From: Ignavibacteria bacterium
GTDB lineage: Bacteria; Bacteroidota; Ignavibacteria; Kapaibacteriales; UBA4661
Assembly: GCA_014654705.1 (NCBI GenBank)
Contig: JACVZY010000003.1
Location: forward strand, 35,083-99,082
Reading direction: 5' to 3'
Length of the DNA stretch: 64,000 nt
The position numbers and the translations under genes were made by a program. Below the pieces are notes generated by a model, which saw nothing but the letters and a program-made list of their open reading frames with translations, ran no database searches and had not been told where the DNA came from. Shown piece after piece: positions 60,561-64,000 of this stretch. Position 1 is the first letter of the stretch, and every line of letters begins with the position of its first letter.

Positions 60561-61403
60561 TTAGATTTGATGAGGTCTGTAGGAATAGAGAAACGAATCT
60601 CGGTGAACTCTTATATTGACGAGTGTGCCTTGCAAATGGTGTTGCAGTGTTTGGCGTTCTTTTGTTGCGCCGTGTTGCTTGTAATATCCATTGCCTGATG
60701 CAATTTGAAGAATTCCTTTGTTGATTGCAAGGAATTTCTCTAGGACGTGAAGCCCCGAACCGCCCACGTGAACATGAGAACGAGTAGTATTCCCTGCTTC
60801 CAATGCCCACTCAATGCACTCCACATCGCTCCATGCCGTAAAGCGACTGTCATATCGGCGAACACTGGACGGGATACCGATTCCGGCATCGTAAAATGCA
60901 ATTTCAACGTAGTGCTTCTTGGGGAAATACTGACCACACATACTGATTCCCGCTAAAGACTGACCATGCTCCAAAGCATTACTGACAATTTCCCAAAACT
61001 GCTCGACAATATCTTTGCGTAATGGCGGCGTACAGCTTGGAAAATGTGGCAAGACCGCCCCTGTTACCCATTCTACAATATGATGTTCTGCTTCGGTCAG
61101 TGATAAAAAATTGCGCATCAGGATTACATTTTCACTATTAAACCACGATGAGTGTACTTCGGCATCATTCGCCAAAAACTCAAATCCGATATGTTTCAAA
61201 TAGGTGTTGTGGGTCGGCTGCAACATCTCAATGCGACGATGTGGCACAGGAGAAGGACTCCGCAAATGTTGGTCAAGAAAGACAATCGAAAATGGCAACA
61301 AAAATGGTGTCTTCAAGAGTATTTTCGGCTGATGGAATTCCCTGTGTATCTGCGAGAAACTATCAATCGTCGCAGCCGACAACTCAAGATACGAGCGGTT
61401 CAT
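60561..61403 (-). CDS. GHKL-type ATPase (HATPase_c) protein
   Basis: 280 residues. The ATP-binding Bergerat fold occupies the middle and C-terminus: FWEIVSNALEHG (N-box, near 136), AFYDAGIGIP (G1, near 172) and VGGSGLHVLEKF (G2, near 216). The N-terminal roughly 110 residues are not a known sensor domain. There is no His phosphotransfer site, so it resembles the Ser kinase SpoIIAB/RsbW class more than histidine kinases. The ATG at 61403 overlaps the stop of the upstream small ORF (ATGA). It is followed by the STAS-like gene. Confidence 0.85.
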   Translation of the reverse strand: MNRSYLELSAATIDSFSQIHREFHQPKILLKTPFLLPFSIVFLDQHLRSPSPVPHRRIEMLQPTHNTYLKHIGFEFLANDAEVHSSWFNSENVILMRNFLSLTEAEHHIVEWVTGAVLPHFPSCTPPLRKDIVEQFWEIVSNALEHGQSLAGISMCGQYFPKKHYVEIAFYDAGIGIPSSVRRYDSRFTAWSDVECIEWALEAGNTTRSHVHVGGSGLHVLEKFLAINKGILQIASGNGYYKQHGATKERQTLQHHLQGTLVNIRVHRDSFLYSYRPHQI

Positions 61404-61618
61404 ACCTCCACCTCCACCGCAGAAAGCAGAAATTCCGGCTCCATCCCCAGCACTTCTTCGTAGCTCAGGGCGTTGAGGTTGTATGTCAGCACGTCTATCT
61501 TCCATGCTGCACGGCAAGTAGCCAACGTTCTTCGCGTTTTATTCATGGATGCTGCGTTGTAATTCATTTTCAATTTCTTCGATACTTGGTATGTGCTTTG
61601 TGCAACGGTGCGTTGCAC
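61400..61618 (-). CDS. Small ORF translationally coupled to the GHKL ATPase
   Basis: A 72-codon frame whose TGA stop overlaps the GHKL ATG in an ATGA arrangement, the usual sign of coupled translation. The C-terminal half (IDVLTYNLNALSYEEVLGMEPEFLLSAVEVEV) is protein-like; the N-terminal part is basic. Internal Met codons could shorten it to about 48 residues. No family is recognised. It may be a small regulator in the operon or a leader peptide. Confidence 0.45.
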   Translation of the reverse strand: MQRTVAQSTYQVSKKLKMNYNAASMNKTRRTLATCRAAWKIDVLTYNLNALSYEEVLGMEPEFLLSAVEVEV

Positions 61619-61718
61619 TATTTCGATGTCGGGATATGCCTCGCAGATAGGAATGCTGTTATTTGTTATTTACACGTTTTTGTTAGAAAAAACCGTAACC
61701 ATTGCGTAATTTTACAGC

Positions 61719-61783
61719 GAATCCGAAACGTAGTCAGACTACGGACTAGGATTCATCCGGGGCGAGTTTCGTCCCTTTTTTTT
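61719..61783 (+). terminator. Structured element ending in a strong plus-strand terminator
   Basis: A hairpin set (GAATCC 61719-61724 with GGATTC 61749-61754; CGTAGTC 61729-61735 with GACTACG 61737-61743) is followed by a GC stem GGGGCGA (61759-61765) and TCGTCCC (61769-61775) and eight T's (61776-61783). There is no plus-strand gene upstream to terminate, so it may end a small plus-strand RNA beginning within 61619-61718, or be an intergenic hairpin repeat. It lies 15 bases after the DUF3800 stop on the opposite strand. Confidence 0.5.
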
Positions 61784-61797
61784 GCCTGTACTGCAAT

Positions 61798-62557
61798 CTA
61801 TATCTCAACAATCCCAAGCGGATGTGTCTTTGAAGCTTGTTTGATAAGCACACGGTCAAGTCGTTTATAGAATTGATGACCACCTTTCGTTCTCATATAA
61901 GCGTTTGGTTCGTAAAGCTGCCGAGCGCAATATACAACGACATCAACAATTTGGTGAAAATACGATGTTGCCGAGTCTTTCATCATCACATCTTCAATGA
62001 CGTGTTGTACCCGTAAATTCCGTGAGCCGCCAGTGTACAAACTTCGTATATTCGGAACGGGATTATAGCGGCGCATCTTGCGTATCACACCTTGCAACTT
62101 CTTTCCATCGGTGTTGTCGGAAATAACTATACCACGCTCGTCTGCGTTCATCGGACCGGCGAAATTGCGGTAATTCAGCGTGTTTTCAAAGCGCTGCAAG
62201 AGGACTTCCCACGCATACTCAAAGACATCCTGCGAGTGGTGGCTTTTGTCCACAACAACGCTCAGAATATTCATACCGCTTTGTGATGCCACCCAATCCA
62301 CGCACTGCTTCATAATGTCCAATCGATCGTGTCGCTTGATACGAACGAGGCTGCCCGGATTATTGACAAAATGCGAGGCGTGTATTTCTTCCCGCAGTTT
62401 GAGACCTTTAGTATCGCGCAAATGCTTACGGAACGTGATGAGGCTTTCCAACGTCTCGTGCCAGCGCAGTTCGTGAATAACCATTGCACTCAGTACAAAA
62501 TACCGTGTCGGGCTGCTGCGAATGCCTGTATCACCCATCTACATACATCAAATACAT
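61798..62557 (-). pseudogene. DUF3800 gene with a broken N-terminus
   Basis: From an ATG at 62538 the frame gives 246 residues typical of DUF3800 (RYFVLSAMVIHELRWHETL; HFVNNPG; VVVDKSHH; DNTDGKKLQGVI; QIVDVVVYCARQLYEPNA). The family normally begins with a D-E-S-G-D-T-G motif. Just upstream, from an ATG at 62557, the DNA encodes MYLMYVDG and then a stop; inserting five bases (AATCG-like) would give MYLMYVDESGDTG and join the frames. That ATG overlaps the methyltransferase stop as TAATG, which supports it as the original start. The gene is therefore probably inactive, or an assembly error removed five bases. DUF3800 proteins often sit with restriction-modification genes. Confidence 0.8.
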
Positions 62558-64000
62558 TACGAGTCCTCCTCCGCCTTTGCATTTTCCGCCGACAACACCT
62601 TCGTACATTCCTCGCCAAATTGCGACACTATCCGTACCGCTATTTTTTGCCCTTTTTTCGTGAGCGTTATCGGGTGCGAGACGTGTCCGTACAAACGGTC
62701 GAAGGCTTCGTCGTCCAGTTCGATTTTCAGCGTCTTTTCCGTTTTCTTTTTGGTGCTTTCTTTTGCCAACGAATCCAAACCCTTTTTCCATTTGTCGAAC
62801 TCGTCGCCGTCGCCGCCGCAGAAAAAGACCTGCCGCACCACAAAATTACTGCCGTCGTAATCGTCGTCCACTGTCCAGTACGCAATATCGCTCAGGTTGC
62901 GGGCTTTCACTTCGTCTTTTATCGGGTCGTAAATGTCCAATCCCAACACTTCCATCCGAACCGTGCCGTCCTCAGACCGCTTCACTGCTATATCCGGCTC
63001 GCCGATAGTGACAAAACTCGCTGCCGATTTTGCGGGCTTTTTCTTCAAGCCGTCTTGCAGCAAGTCGTCGTGGATGCGGCATTTGGTTACTTCAAATCCT
63101 CCCATGCTCGTCGTTTGCTGACTGCCTTCGATGCTGCTTTCAAAGCTGAAGCCCAATATCACCAACCAATTCGCATCCCCACGCGCGCGGCATTCCTTGA
63201 TTGCCTCATTGACCTGCTGTTTGCTCACCGTGCCGAACTTCGGTCCGATGTGGAAATACGCCTTCTTCTCGCCGCCCTCGCCCGTGTAGAAGCCCTCGGC
63301 GTGCAGATGCTCATTGCTCAGTGTTTCCACGCTGCGGAAAATAACCATCTCGTTTTTTCTGCCGTTTTTGATGCCCGCGCTCAGTAAATGCTGCTTCACA
63401 ATCTCCTCGAAGCCGCCTTCTATCTCGCTTGGGCGCACATCGCCAGTCAGTTCTTCGGGGCTGAGAGGCTCGAAGGTTTGCAGCGTTTCCACCGTGAAAG
63501 GACCGCTTACGCGCAGACGTTTTGCATCCGTTTTGGGTTGGTCGTAGAGTGTTTCGGTGGCAGGCGGTTCGTCGTTGGCAAGCGACTTCAGCGTGATGTG
63601 CGGCACAGTCTTGTACACAAAGCCCTGACGCACGTCGCCGCCCGCTTCGTCATGCAGTGTGTAGTATGGATAGACCGCCGTCGTCAGCCGCGTCTTGGCA
63701 ATGTTTAGCGCAATGCGGCTTGTGTCCGTCGTTATCCACCGCCGCCCCCACTGCTCCGCCACAAATGCCGTCGTGCCGCTCCCGCAAGTCGGGTCCAGCA
63801 CGAGATCGCCCGGGTCGGTGGTCATCAGCAGGCAGCGTTGGATGACTTTTGTTGTTGTTTGGACAACGTAATCTCGTTCTTCGGTTTGAGTTCCTGAGCC
63901 AGTGTCATTCCAAATATTTCCTAACATCATTACTGCAAAATCATCAAAAATGCCAATTAAAAGTTAAAACTGGATTGCCCAGATAATCGTGATAGAAGAA
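62557..64000 (-). pseudogene. Adenine-specific DNA methyltransferase (Mod-like), frameshifted and cut by the window edge
   Basis: The frame from 63930 gives 457 residues: [52 protein letters not shown] is the C-terminal, AdoMet-binding part (motif [10 protein letters not shown]) of a beta-class N6/N4 methyltransferase of the Mod type. The catalytic DPPY motif that precedes it in this class is absent. Upstream, the frame is closed by a TAA near 63965, but another frame is open to the edge and could join it if one T were removed from the TTTTT run at 63946-63950. So the gene is probably a longer methyltransferase, frameshifted or misassembled, with its N-terminus outside the window. The stop overlaps the DUF3800 start. 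Confidence 0.75.

Noticed and set aside
61148..61870. 240-codon plus-strand frame across the GHKL/small ORF region
   Set aside because: It is antisense to the GHKL gene, is rich in Cys, His and Arg as shadow frames are, and crosses a strong terminator.

Overview
The window reads as one contiguous chromosomal segment of roughly balanced GC from a bacterium of the Bacteroidota/Chlorobiota (FCB) lineage. The basis is five secreted proteins that end in type IX secretion (T9SS) C-terminal sorting domains, weak or absent Shine-Dalgarno sequences on several genes, and the style of the long SBBP/IPT/LRR secreted protein. A Kapabacteria- or Ignavibacteria-like organism would fit, but that placement is inference. 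I found no rRNA, tRNA, CRISPR array or intact insertion sequence.

Layout. 0-14.4 kb: a receiver-histidine kinase protein, a Uma2-type nuclease, mutS, ppk1 overlapping a gamma carbonic anhydrase, a MITE-like inverted-repeat element, pbpC coupled to pdxA, and a chemoreceptor. 14.9-24.2 kb: rpoB and rpoC, separated by about 1.15 kb holding a DUF433 gene and an AT-rich exported protein. 24.4-33.3 kb: one 2987-residue T9SS cargo protein. 33.5-38.7 kb: a membrane GAF protein with a degenerate GGDEF domain, a Nudix-ndk pair, and sucD with an unusual Ala/Lys/Pro tail. 38.9-46.9 kb: an ATP-cone nuclease, a SAP/DUF6434 protein, a SnoaL-like protein, an FAD oxidoreductase, an aldehyde dehydrogenase, a potassium-channel-like protein with a large exported N-terminus, and smpB. 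47-59 kb: T9SS-exported amylase, small secreted protein, esterase and sialidase-like protein, interleaved with an ECF sigma/anti-sigma/CpxP-like cluster, a transaldolase-family enzyme and a PAP2-like membrane protein. 59.3-64 kb: an accessory, defence-like island.

The most interesting part is that island. A tight minus-strand operon (small ORF, GHKL ATPase, DUF4325 STAS-like protein, PIN-domain nuclease, HicB) has the parts of an anti-sigma-kinase/anti-anti-sigma partner switch placed directly upstream of a toxin-type RNase and an antitoxin-type protein. Upstream of it lie a DUF3800 gene whose start is broken by an apparent 5-base deletion and a DNA methyltransferase whose frame is broken in a T-run at the window edge; both look like remnants of a restriction-modification or related defence locus.

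Repeats are a second theme: a 130-bp palindromic repeat in two inverted copies about 6 kb apart, a 178-bp MITE-like element, 18-bp, 15-bp and 7-bp tandem repeats, hairpin repeats flanking smpB, and a 12-A homopolymer inside the GAF gene. Functions are assigned from recognised motifs only; no database search was run.
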